DNA from: Pirellulales bacterium
Lineage (GTDB): Bacteria; Planctomycetota; Planctomycetia; Pirellulales; UBA1268
DNA length: 34,338 bases
Direction: 5' to 3'
NCBI GenBank assembly: GCA_016779265.1
Contig: JADHNY010000035.1
Coordinates: 1-34,338 of the forward strand
Part shown: in pieces, positions 7,286 to 15,913 of the stretch
How the letters are laid out: every line of letters starts with the position of its first letter
How positions within the stretch are numbered: the first letter of the stretch is position 1
Notes under the pieces: model-generated
The model's input: only the letters and a program-made list of their open reading frames with translations
Databases searched by the model: none
Told to the model about the DNA's origin: nothing
Program-made: the position numbers and the translations under genes

Positions 7286-9547
7286 ATGGGATACTGGCAG
7301 GCAACACGGACGATGTGTCGGCGGCTGCGGTTGGCATGGCTGGTCGCTGCCTGCTGCGGGCTCGTGATTGCTGCCAGTCAGGCGTCTGCCCAGGACGATC
7401 TCGAACTCGTCTCGTTTGACCGCGATGTGATGGCGGTGCTTTCAAAGGCTGGCTGCAATGCGGGCACCTGCCACGGCAATCTTAATGGGAAGGGAGGCTT
7501 CTTCCTCTCGCTGCGAGGCCAGGATCCAGCCGCCGACTGGCAGGAACTCGTGGCATCCGCCGACGGCCGCCGGATCAACCGGATTGAGCCAGAACGCAGC
7601 CTGATTCTGCTCAAGGCGACCGCGGAAGTGCCCCATGGCGGTGGGCGGCGGTTTGGCCGAGACGATCCCGAGTGGGCGGTGCTGACGGACTGGATTCGCG
7701 AGTCGGCGACTGGGCCAGATGCGGAGGCGGCCGGCGTTGAAGAGCTCGTCGTCGAGCCCGCGGATGCGGTCGTTCTAGGGCCAGATGCGGCGGTGCCACT
7801 TTCGGTGATCGCCCGGTTTGCCGACGGCACCACCCGCGATGTGACACGGATGGCTGTCTACGAGCCGTCTGATCCGTTGGTTGGGGTGACGGCTGAGGGT
7901 GTCGTGGCCTTTGACCGGCCTGGACTGGCGACGGTGACGGTCCGCTACCTCCGCGGGCAGGCGGTGGCACGGGTGGCCGTTGTGCCACCGCGAGATGACA
8001 CGGCGTTTGTCTGGAATGGTCCAGAGCCAGCGAACGTGATCGATGAAGAGATCTTTGCTCGGCTTGCCCAGCTGAGCATCCAGCCGGCTGCGGCAGCAGA
8101 CGATCTCGTGTTTCTGCGGCGGGCATCACTCGATCTGGTCGGTGTGCTGCCGACGGCTGAAGAAGCGCAGGCATTCCTGGCCGATCCAGCAGCGGACAAG
8201 CGAGCAACCCTGATCGATGCCTTGCTCGCACGGCCTGAGTGGGCCGATGTCTGGGCGGGGATCTGGAGCGACCTGCTTCGCGTCGAAGAAAAGACGCTCG
8301 ACGCCAAGGGAGTCGAGGTCTTTCACGAGTGGATGCGGCAGAGTTTTGCAGAGGGCAAGCCGCTCGATGTGTTCGTGCGAGAGATCATTGCCGCGCGTGG
8401 CAGCACCTATGAGGTGCCCCCGGCGAACTTCTGGCGTGCCCATCGCGAGCCGATCATTCGAGGCGAGACGACCGCCCAGGTGTTTCTCGGAGCTCGCATC
8501 GGCTGTGCGAAGTGTCACAACCATCCCTTCGATCGTTGGCTTCAGGATGAGTATCACGACTGGTCGGCCGTGTTCACCGGCATCGACTACGAGATCGTCA
8601 AAAACGAGCGCAAGGACGACCTCGACAAGCATGAGTTTGTCGGTGAACAGATCGTGCAGGTAAAGGATTTCGAGGAGCGGAAGAACCCGCGGACGAATCA
8701 GCCGGCAACCCCTCGGCTGCTCGGAGATCAGGGATACCCGGAAGGGGATCGGCTGGAGGCCTTGGCCAGCTGGATGACATCGGCAGACAACCGGCGGTTT
8801 GCCCGTTCGCAGGTCAACCGGATCTGGTTTCACTGCATGGGCCGCGGGCTGGTGGAGCCTGTCGATGATCTGCGTGACACCAATCCCGCATCACACCCCG
8901 AACTGCTCGAAGCACTGACCGTTCAGTTCATTGAATCAGGCTACGACGTGCGTGGCCTGGTGCGGCTGATCTGCACCTCGCAGGTCTACGGACTCGCCTC
9001 GCAGCATGCGGATGATGGGCCTCTTGTGAACGACGAGCGGCTCTATGCCAGGGCGATTGTGGGCAGGCGATCAGCCGAGCGGATTCTCGATGCGCAGGTG
9101 GCCGTGCTGGGAGCAGCAGCAGACTTCGCGGGCTATGAGGAGGGCACACGCGCCGGAGAAGTAGCCGGTGTGGAGAAGGTCCGTCGTAAGGCGTCTGACG
9201 GTGATCGTTTCTTGCGTCTCTTCGGCAAGCCTGAGCGGCTTCTGGCGTGTGAGTGTGAACGGAGCAACGAGCCCACGCTGTCGCAGGCACTCACGCTGGT
9301 GGGCGGCCCTGGGCTGCATGCACGCCTCGGCGACAGTTCGAATCGGCTGACCGAGCTGCTCGCCGCAGACCTCACACCCGAGCAGATTGTTGAGCAGCTG
9401 TTCTGGACCGCACTTGTGCGACCGCCGACGGCTGAGGAGAAGGCGGCTGCGGTGGCTGCGTTTGCAGCAGCGGCGTCACCACGTGAGGCAGCCGAAGATC
9501 TTGCCTGGGCGCTGGTCAATGCGAAGGAACTTCTCTTTCGCAACTAG
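7286..9547 (+). CDS. DUF1549/DUF1553 (PSCyt2/PSD1) exported protein with Ig-like domain
   Basis: 753 residues from the ATG at 7286. GAGG at 7272-7275 is a weak ribosome site; GTG 7265 and ATG 7313 are in-frame alternatives. A signal peptide (LRLAWLVAACCGLVIAASQASA) is followed by an N-terminal cytochrome-like region with CNAGTCH (57-63), a CX4CH spacing. A bacterial Ig-like (Big_2) segment follows at about 150-235 (FADGTTRDVT), then DUF1549 at about 250-430 with its signature CAKCHNHPFDRW (from 407), and DUF1553 to the end, with RFARSQVNRIWFHCMGRGL and LDAQVAVLG. Such proteins are planctomycete-typical, predicted heme-binding and periplasmic or surface-located, with unknown reaction. It lies between two DUF1501 genes, which points to a shared process. 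Confidence 0.93.
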   Translation: MGYWQATRTMCRRLRLAWLVAACCGLVIAASQASAQDDLELVSFDRDVMAVLSKAGCNAGTCHGNLNGKGGFFLSLRGQDPAADWQELVASADGRRINRIEPERSLILLKATAEVPHGGGRRFGRDDPEWAVLTDWIRESATGPDAEAAGVEELVVEPADAVVLGPDAAVPLSVIARFADGTTRDVTRMAVYEPSDPLVGVTAEGVVAFDRPGLATVTVRYLRGQAVARVAVVPPRDDTAFVWNGPEPANVIDEEIFARLAQLSIQPAAAADDLVFLRRASLDLVGVLPTAEEAQAFLADPAADKRATLIDALLARPEWADVWAGIWSDLLRVEEKTLDAKGVEVFHEWMRQSFAEGKPLDVFVREIIAARGSTYEVPPANFWRAHREPIIRGETTAQVFLGARIGCAKCHNHPFDRWLQDEYHDWSAVFTGIDYEIVKNERKDDLDKHEFVGEQIVQVKDFEERKNPRTNQPATPRLLGDQGYPEGDRLEALASWMTSADNRRFARSQVNRIWFHCMGRGLVEPVDDLRDTNPASHPELLEALTVQFIESGYDVRGLVRLICTSQVYGLASQHADDGPLVNDERLYARAIVGRRSAERILDAQVAVLGAAADFAGYEEGTRAGEVAGVEKVRRKASDGDRFLRLFGKPERLLACECERSNEPTLSQALTLVGGPGLHARLGDSSNRLTELLAADLTPEQIVEQLFWTALVRPPTAEEKAAAVAAFAAAASPREAAEDLAWALVNAKELLFRN

Positions 9548-9580
9548 CTGCCTGCTTTGAGCCTACCTGTGAGCTTTTTC

Positions 9581-10975
9581 ATGTCGCACACCCATCGAGG
9601 CTGTCAGAGCTTTCATCAGACTGCGTTTGGCCGGCGGTCGCTGCTGACCGCGGGAGCAGCTGGGCTGTTGGGGCTGCAGATGACGGGAGCTCGCGGAGCC
9701 ATCTCTGGTGGAGTTGATCTTCCCGTCCGAGCGAAGCGGGTGATCTTTCTCTTTCAGTGGGGAGGGCCGAGTCACCTCGACACCTTTGATCTCAAGCCGG
9801 ATGCACCGGCCGAGATCCGTGGGCCACTGGCGGCGATTCCGAGTGTGGTGCCTGGGCTTCCCGTTTCGGAGCATTTCCCCGAGATGGCGAAGCGGATGGA
9901 CCGGGTGACGCTGATTCACAGCATGACCCACACCATGAAGAACCATAACTCCGCCGGCTACTACGCTCTCACCGGCCATGCGCCTCCGAGTGATGATCAG
10001 CGGCTGCGAGACTCCTTCGACCTCTGGCCGGCCTATGGATCGGTGGTTGATGCCTTGCGTCCCAACCGCGGCGAGATGCCCACGTTTGTCTCGTTTCCGC
10101 ACACGATTGCTGACGGCTCCGTGACGCCTGGACAGCATGCGAGCTTTCTTGGGAAACGACACGACCCGTTCTTCTTCTCGGAAAACCCGGCCAAGAAGGG
10201 GTTTCATCTGCCGCAGCTCGCTCTGCCTGCCGACCTTGAGCTGTCTCGCATGCAGCGGCGGCGGGATCTGCTGCGGGTGGTCGATCAGCAGGCGGGACTG
10301 CTTGAGCGATCGGGTGAGGTGGGGGGCTTTGATACCGCCTACGACAAAGCGATCGGCATGCTGACGAGTCCCGCGGTGAAGTCGGCCTTCAATCTTGAGG
10401 CTGAGCCGCAGGAGGTCCGTGATCGTTACGGGCCGACGAGTTATGGACAGAGCTGTCTGCTTGCCCGGCGGCTGGTCGAGGCAGGTGTCACCTTTACGAC
10501 CGTCTACTTCGACCGCTCGATTGGTGGTCGCAAGATCGATTCGGGTGGCTGGGATACCCATGGCTTCGACAACACACGGATGTATGAGATCGTCGACAAG
10601 TATCACCACCCGCTGACTGATCAGACCCTCTCGGTGTTGCTCGATGATCTCGAGGAGCGGGGCCTGATCGATGACACGCTCGTGGTCTGGGTTGGTGAGT
10701 TCGGGCGGACGCCCAAGATCAACGACAACGCGAGTCGTGACCACTGGCCACAGTGCTACACGGCGTTGCTGGCGGGCGGTGGTGTGAAGCGGGGCTACGT
10801 GCATGGGGCGAGCGATGCCCAGGGCATGTTTCCCGCGAAGCATCCCGTGCGACCGGAAGACCTCGCCGCCACGCTCTACATGCTGATGGGCATCGATCCG
10901 GCCACCGAAGTGCATGACCTCACCGGGCGGCCCCTCTCGATTGCCGGCAAGCCGGTGACGGAAGTGATTGCCTGA
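9581..10975 (+). CDS. DUF1501 protein, cassette A copy 2
   Basis: 464 residues from the ATG at 9581; a TTG at 9557 is possible, and neither has a good ribosome site. The N-terminus has FGRRSLLTAGAAGLLGL, a twin-arginine-like signal. Landmarks are GGPSHLDTFDLKP (about 61-73), SMTHTMKNHNSAGYYALTG, GGWDTHGFDN, VGEFGRTPKI, SRDHWP and AGGGVKRGYVHG. It keeps the SHLDTFD motif of the first copy, but the rest differs enough to be an older paralogue rather than a recent duplicate. Its stop overlaps the start of the next gene (TGATG at 10973-10977), implying translational coupling to the WD40-heme protein. The family's reaction is unknown; membership of the alkaline phosphatase superfamily is established. 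Confidence 0.93.
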   Translation: MSHTHRGCQSFHQTAFGRRSLLTAGAAGLLGLQMTGARGAISGGVDLPVRAKRVIFLFQWGGPSHLDTFDLKPDAPAEIRGPLAAIPSVVPGLPVSEHFPEMAKRMDRVTLIHSMTHTMKNHNSAGYYALTGHAPPSDDQRLRDSFDLWPAYGSVVDALRPNRGEMPTFVSFPHTIADGSVTPGQHASFLGKRHDPFFFSENPAKKGFHLPQLALPADLELSRMQRRRDLLRVVDQQAGLLERSGEVGGFDTAYDKAIGMLTSPAVKSAFNLEAEPQEVRDRYGPTSYGQSCLLARRLVEAGVTFTTVYFDRSIGGRKIDSGGWDTHGFDNTRMYEIVDKYHHPLTDQTLSVLLDDLEERGLIDDTLVVWVGEFGRTPKINDNASRDHWPQCYTALLAGGGVKRGYVHGASDAQGMFPAKHPVRPEDLAATLYMLMGIDPATEVHDLTGRPLSIAGKPVTEVIA

Positions 10976-12684
10976 TGAATGTGGGTGTGACCGGCATGCA
11001 GAACGATGCGATGCGAGAGCGGTTGTTGCGGTGGTGGGGGGCTTGCGTGATCGCAGCCCTTGCAGTGAGTGGTGGCGTGCAGGCTGAGGAAGCTGAGCCT
11101 TCGACGGATCTTCCGGAGACGGTCACCCGTCTGGATGCCGAGCGGCGGAAGCTTGCTGAATCGCAACTGGAACTGAACGAGCAGGCGGCAGACCTGCGGC
11201 GTGAGGCGAGTGAGCTTGAGCGACGACGGCAGGAACTGCTGCGGAAGCTCGATGCGGAAGGGCAGGCCCTCAAGGCCCGTGAGCAGGCCAATGCCGAGCA
11301 GGTGGCCAAGCAGGCCGAGACGATGGCGGCCCATGCTGCCGAGATCGAACATGTGCTCCGAGCGGGTGGCAAGTGGGTCTCGTTTACCGATCAGATTGCT
11401 CCGCTGCTGCGGGCCAAGTGTGTCGCCTGTCACTCTGCTCGAGAGCCGGGGGGTGGGCATGTGCTGACCTCCTACGCTGGGCTGTTTTCCGCAGGAGCCA
11501 ACGGGCCCGCGGTGGTGCCGAGTGAGGTTGCGTCACTGTTGTGTGAGGTGGTTGCCGATGGCTCGATGCCACAGGATGGTGAGCCGCTGTCGGCCGAGGA
11601 GGTGGAGCTGATTCGCCGCTGGGTGGCACTCGGAGCCCGGCTTGAGAGCGGGGCGGATCCGACCGCTTCACTTGTGCGGATCATGCCTCGCCCAGTGCCG
11701 CCGCAGCCGCCGGACCACTACCCTGCAGTCATCCCCGTGTCTGCCGTTGCGTTCGATCCGACGGGCACACGGCTTGCGTCGAGTGGGTATCACGAGGTGT
11801 TGATCTGGGATCTGGCGTCACGACAACTGGGCGATGGGCCGGAGGCCGCGGAGCAGTCCCCGGCCGTCCGCCGCCTTTCAGGCCTCCCGGAGCGGATTCA
11901 TGGCCTTGCCTATGCACCGAGCGGCGAGCAGCTCGCGGTGGCTGCGGGCACGCCGGGAGTGCTTGGAGAAGCTGCACTGCTGTCGGTCGGGCCCGCAGAC
12001 ACAACGGCGGCTGAGTTGCCACTGACATCACTGGGGCTTGCTGATGATGCGTTTCTCGCAGTCGCATTTACGGCGGATGGCGGCCAGCTGGCGGCGGTTG
12101 CAGCCGACCAGACAGTGCGGCTGTTTGACATGGCTGGCACGACGCAGCTGAGCGAACGGGCTGATCACGCCGACTGGGTGCAGGGAGTGGCCCTTTCGCC
12201 CGATGGCAGCAAGCTGGTGACCGCGAGCCGCGATGCGACTGCCAAGGTCGTTGAGCTCTCTGGCGGAAAACTGCTGACTACGTTTGCTGGACATCGGGAG
12301 CCGGTAGCCGTGGCCTGCTGGCTTGATGACGAGCTCGTTGCCAGCGGCGGAGCGGATGGTGTGGTGAGAATCTGGAAGGCGGAGAATGGCAAAGAGGTTC
12401 GCTCCATCGACGGCTTCACAGGCAGCATCGAGGGGCTCTGCGTGGTGGCTGGTGATCGCCTGGTGATTGCAGACAGCTCCGGCGCAGTGCGGCTGCATGC
12501 TGTGGCTGACGGCAAAAAGCTCCACACGTTTCAGACTGGTGGTCGGGCCACCACATGTCTCGCCGTGTCGACTGACAGTCGCCTCCTGGCGGTGGGCAGC
12601 CTTGATGGCTCGATCACGCTCTTCACACTCGATGGTGATCTCGAGCAGGCCGCAGAGCCTTTTCGTTGGCTGGCCGCTCCTTGA
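10975..12684 (+). CDS. Exported coiled-coil / c-type heme / WD40 propeller protein
   Basis: 569 residues. A hydrophobic segment near 21-37 (WGACVIAALAVSGGVQA) is a likely signal peptide. Residues about 50-128 are rich in Leu, Glu, Arg and Gln and predict a long alpha-helical coiled coil (ERRRQELLRKL). A planctomycete cytochrome-like segment follows with CVACH at 149-153 and MPQDGEPLSAEEVELIRRWV. The C-terminal half (about 255-560) has seven WD40-type repeats, for example VQGVALSPDGSKLVTASRD and VRIWKAENGK, enough for one seven-bladed propeller. The start overlaps the preceding DUF1501 stop by one base. The heme domain joined to a WD40 scaffold suggests electron transfer within a protein complex; partners are inferred from neighbours only. 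Confidence 0.9.
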   Translation: MNVGVTGMQNDAMRERLLRWWGACVIAALAVSGGVQAEEAEPSTDLPETVTRLDAERRKLAESQLELNEQAADLRREASELERRRQELLRKLDAEGQALKAREQANAEQVAKQAETMAAHAAEIEHVLRAGGKWVSFTDQIAPLLRAKCVACHSAREPGGGHVLTSYAGLFSAGANGPAVVPSEVASLLCEVVADGSMPQDGEPLSAEEVELIRRWVALGARLESGADPTASLVRIMPRPVPPQPPDHYPAVIPVSAVAFDPTGTRLASSGYHEVLIWDLASRQLGDGPEAAEQSPAVRRLSGLPERIHGLAYAPSGEQLAVAAGTPGVLGEAALLSVGPADTTAAELPLTSLGLADDAFLAVAFTADGGQLAAVAADQTVRLFDMAGTTQLSERADHADWVQGVALSPDGSKLVTASRDATAKVVELSGGKLLTTFAGHREPVAVACWLDDELVASGGADGVVRIWKAENGKEVRSIDGFTGSIEGLCVVAGDRLVIADSSGAVRLHAVADGKKLHTFQTGGRATTCLAVSTDSRLLAVGSLDGSITLFTLDGDLEQAAEPFRWLAAP

Positions 12685-12706
12685 TGCAGCCGCCCGCAAA
12701 CCGGCC

Positions 12707-12712
12707 CATAAT
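12707..12712 (+). promoter_or_regulatory. Possible -10 element before the propeller-HEAT-heme gene
   Basis: CATAAT matches the -10 consensus at five of six bases. The only -35-like hexamer, TTGATG at 12681-12686, is 20 nt upstream, too far for a standard promoter. The downstream gene may instead be read through from cassette A, since no terminator is seen between them. Confidence 0.25.
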
Positions 12713-12732
12713 GGTTCGCATCATGAGGGGAA

Positions 12733-12774
12733 GAGGCTCTGCGGGCCTCAGTGGTGTCTTTCAACACGAGGCTC
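12733..12774 (+). promoter_or_regulatory. Leader with two competing hairpins over the ribosome site
   Basis: GGGCCTC (12743-12749) can pair either with GAGGCTC upstream (12733-12739) or with an identical GAGGCTC downstream (12768-12774). The downstream pairing, extended by GTGT/ACAC (12754-12757 with 12764-12767), covers the GAGG that serves as ribosome site for the ATG at 12779. The upstream pairing would leave it free. The arrangement is visible in the sequence; a regulatory role is inference. Confidence 0.35.
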
Positions 12775-12778
12775 CTAG

Positions 12779-15700
12779 ATGCGTTGGTGCGTTGGCTGGT
12801 GTCGGCTTGGTGCTCGATCGATCGGGCGTGTGATGGCGGTGGTCGCGGCCTGTGCTGGAGCTGCCGTTGGCTGGGCCGATGAGATACCACCACAGGCGGG
12901 CAATGCAGAAGTTGCCCGCATCATGCGGGAGTTTCCTGGGCGTGGTGACCTGGGAGATGGCAGCACTCCACGCACCGCAGACGAAACGGTTACGGTGCTC
13001 GAACTCCCCGATGACCTTGCGGTCGATCTGGTCGCCAGTGAACCGTTGATCGCCCAGCCACTACAGATCAGCTTTGACGAGCAGGGCCGGATGTGGGTGG
13101 TGGAGTATCGCCAGTATCCATTTCCTGCAGGGCTCAAGGTGGTTCGGTATGACCAGCATCTGCGGGCCGTCTTTGATCGCGTGCCTGCGGCTCCACCACA
13201 CCATGTGCCAGGACGTGATCGGGTCAGCGTGTTTTCAGACACCGATGGCGATGGCACTTTTGAAACCCATCAGGTGGCGATCGACGGCCTCAATATTGCC
13301 ACCAGCGTGGCCGTGGGACGTGGCCGTATCTGGGTGATGAACCCGCCCTATCTTCTCGCCTATGACGATGTCGACGGCGATGCCGTGCCAGATGCGGATC
13401 CCGTGGTGCATCTCTCAGGCTTTGGTCTTGAAGACACACACTCCGTCGCCAACAGCCTCATGTTTGGGCCGGATGGCTGGCTATATGGTGTGAATGGCAG
13501 TACGACCACAGCGCGGGTTGAAACCCACTTCGGCAGCCAGCCACCGCTCGCCTACGAAGGACAGTGTGTCTGGCGGTATCATCCCGAAGAGCATCGCTTT
13601 GAGATCTTCGCCGAAGGGGGCGGCAATCCGTTTGGGCTGGAGATCGATGCCGAGGGTGAAATCTTCTCAGGCACCAACTGGGGCGAGACGCGTGGCATGC
13701 ACTATGTGCAGGGTGCCTATGGCGTGAAGAACTGGGGCAAGCATGGCCCGCTTACCAATCCGTATGCGTTCGGCTTTTTCAATCACATGGGCTTTGTGGG
13801 CGACGGCCGACGCTTCACCGAGGAGCTTGTCGTCTACGACGATGTGGTGATGCCCGAGCGGTATCGCGGCCAGTTTGTGGCTGTGAATCCACTGCAGCGG
13901 CTGGTGATTGCGGCAGAAAAGATTCCCCAAGGCTCAACCTTCCGCAGCGAAGATTTTGAGAATCCCATTGAGACCGCTGATCGCTGGTTTCGGCCGGTCG
14001 ATATCACAGCAGGGCCGGATGGCCAGCTCTACATGGCCGACTGGTACGACACACGTCTGACGCATGTCGATCCTCGAGACAACTGGCATAAGACAAGTGG
14101 ACGGATCTACCGGCTGCGGCCCACGGCAGACACTCCTATCGACGAGGGCTTCGCGGACCTGCTGCCCTCGCGGCGGACGTTTGACCTGCGGACTCTCAGC
14201 GATCCGCAGCTGCTGCGGCTGTGCGATCACCCCAGTCGCTTCTTCCGCTTTGCAGCGGTGGAACAGCTTGTGTCCCGCGGGGATGCAGCCACGCAGGCAG
14301 CCGTTCGCAATCGACTGCTCACGGGTGAGACCGGGCGACTGGAAGACCTCTGGATCTATGCCCGTCTCGCCGGTCGTGAGGCCTTTGCGAGTGATCGCGA
14401 ACTGCTGGAGGCTGTCGCACGCTCGCCGTCTCCGCACCTTCGTCGCTGGATGGTGAGGCTGCTCGGAGATGGTGGTCCTCTCAGTGATGCGACGCTGGAG
14501 GTGGTCACAGCGCTGGCAGCCCAGGAACGTGACGTGCGGGTGCGGGCACAGCTGGCCTCAACAGCGAAGCGGATCGACAGTGCATGTGGACTGTCATTGG
14601 CGCTGGCAATGCTCGTCGCAGATCGCAGTGAAGATGCGGAAGACCTGCGGCTGCCGTTGTTGCTCTGGTGGGCCGTTGAGGGCCATGTCGACGACGAGTC
14701 AGACATGCTGCCAGATGCGCTTGCCAGCATGCCCGAGCTGTGGGCGTCGCGACTGTTTACGGAGACCGTGCTCGAGCGGCTGGCCAGGCGGTGTGGGCTT
14801 GTGGCTGATGCGGCAGCCTTTGAGCTCTGCATGACGGCTGTGGAGATGGCACCGACAGATGAGCTGCGAGCCCGCGTTGTGCGTGGGTTTGATGAAGGGC
14901 TTGCTGCACGAGGGGTAACGGAGCTGCCGGAGTCGTTGGCGAAGGCCCTGCAGGCGGCACGGGCAGCATCTCCGGTTGCAGAAGTTCTGTTTGAGCTGCG
15001 TCAGGGGACTGATGGTGCCGCTGCGAAGGCGGTGACGATGCTGAACGACCGCAGCCAGCTCACGGGCGAACGGATTGAACTGATTGAGGCGGTGGCTGAG
15101 GTTCGGGCTACCGGAGGTGGAACAGCGCTGTTGGGCTGTTTGGCGGATCCAGCGGTTGCGGTGCGAAAGGCAGCCTTGGTTGGACTCTCACGGTTTGACG
15201 ATGCGTCGATTGGGGCGCGCGTCGCCTCAGGCTATCAGTCGATGGATTCGAGCACCGGACTGCGGCCGATCGCGATCCGGGTGCTCGCCGGTCGGCCTGG
15301 ATGGGCGAAGAGTCTGATCGCCAAGATCGATGCCCTGGAGATTCCAGCGGAGGTGGTCACGCCAGACATGCTCGTGCAGATGCAGACGCATGGGGATGAC
15401 GAACTGACAGCGGCGATCCAGCGGATCTGGGGAGCAGTGCGAGCCACACCGGAAGCGAAGCTCGCCCAGATGGAGCGGCTGGCGATCCTTGCTCGCGATC
15501 CGGGGGATGCCTCGCGGGGCGTGCGGCTGTTTGCCGAGCACTGCGGCAAGTGCCACCGGCTGTTTGGTGAGGGTGGCGACGTGGGGCCAGACCTGACCGG
15601 CTACGAGCGAACGAATGTCGATTTTCTCGCACTTGCGATCGCCGATCCTTCCGCCGCGATTCGTGAGGAATACACGACCTACCGGGTGTTGACGACGGAC

Positions 15701-15907
15701 GGCCAGGTGGCCAGCGGCCTGTTGCTTGATCGCTCGGCGGGCGGGGTTGTTCTCCGCACGGCGGAAGGGCAAACCGTGCGTTTTGCGACGGATGAGATTG
15801 AGTCTTACGACGCCTCACCGATCTCATTGATGCCCGAAAACGTGGTGGGCACGCTCAGCGATGAGCAGCTGCAAGACCTGCTGACCTATCTGATGCGTGG
15901 GCCGTGA
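12779..15907 (+). CDS. PVC-type heme-binding protein: N-terminal propeller, HEAT repeats, C-terminal CxxCH domain
   Basis: 1042 residues; ATG with GAGG (12768-12771) seven bases upstream. A signal peptide ends near 34 (VVAACAGAAVGWADE). Residues about 55-445 form a sorbosone/glucose-dehydrogenase-like beta-propeller of the TIGR02604 type (FSDTDGDGTFE, GFGLEDTHSVANSL, YMADWYDTRLTHVDP, SGRIYRL). Residues about 460-880 are helical HEAT-like repeats. The C-terminal 125 residues are a TIGR02603-type domain with CGKCH (922-926), GPDLTGYERT, SAAIREEYTTYRV and the family ending LSDEQLQDLLTYL. The family is widespread in Planctomycetota and Verrucomicrobiota and thought to be a periplasmic dehydrogenase-like protein, but its substrate is unknown. 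It converges with the SUMF1-like gene, with six bases between stop codons. Confidence 0.93.
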   Translation: MRWCVGWCRLGARSIGRVMAVVAACAGAAVGWADEIPPQAGNAEVARIMREFPGRGDLGDGSTPRTADETVTVLELPDDLAVDLVASEPLIAQPLQISFDEQGRMWVVEYRQYPFPAGLKVVRYDQHLRAVFDRVPAAPPHHVPGRDRVSVFSDTDGDGTFETHQVAIDGLNIATSVAVGRGRIWVMNPPYLLAYDDVDGDAVPDADPVVHLSGFGLEDTHSVANSLMFGPDGWLYGVNGSTTTARVETHFGSQPPLAYEGQCVWRYHPEEHRFEIFAEGGGNPFGLEIDAEGEIFSGTNWGETRGMHYVQGAYGVKNWGKHGPLTNPYAFGFFNHMGFVGDGRRFTEELVVYDDVVMPERYRGQFVAVNPLQRLVIAAEKIPQGSTFRSEDFENPIETADRWFRPVDITAGPDGQLYMADWYDTRLTHVDPRDNWHKTSGRIYRLRPTADTPIDEGFADLLPSRRTFDLRTLSDPQLLRLCDHPSRFFRFAAVEQLVSRGDAATQAAVRNRLLTGETGRLEDLWIYARLAGREAFASDRELLEAVARSPSPHLRRWMVRLLGDGGPLSDATLEVVTALAAQERDVRVRAQLASTAKRIDSACGLSLALAMLVADRSEDAEDLRLPLLLWWAVEGHVDDESDMLPDALASMPELWASRLFTETVLERLARRCGLVADAAAFELCMTAVEMAPTDELRARVVRGFDEGLAARGVTELPESLAKALQAARAASPVAEVLFELRQGTDGAAAKAVTMLNDRSQLTGERIELIEAVAEVRATGGGTALLGCLADPAVAVRKAALVGLSRFDDASIGARVASGYQSMDSSTGLRPIAIRVLAGRPGWAKSLIAKIDALEIPAEVVTPDMLVQMQTHGDDELTAAIQRIWGAVRATPEAKLAQMERLAILARDPGDASRGVRLFAEHCGKCHRLFGEGGDVGPDLTGYERTNVDFLALAIADPSAAIREEYTTYRVLTTDGQVASGLLLDRSAGGVVLRTAEGQTVRFATDEIESYDASPISLMPENVVGTLSDEQLQDLLTYLMRGP

Positions 15908-15913
15908 GCGAGG

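Noticed and set aside
9563..10915. A 450-codon open frame on the minus strand opposite the second DUF1501 gene
   Set aside because: It lies in codon register with the sense gene, where antisense stops need sense TTA, CTA or TCA, all rare in GC-rich coding DNA. Its translation has no recognisable domain, and similar shadows occur opposite the other DUF1501 genes (6492-7220 and 27664-28626).
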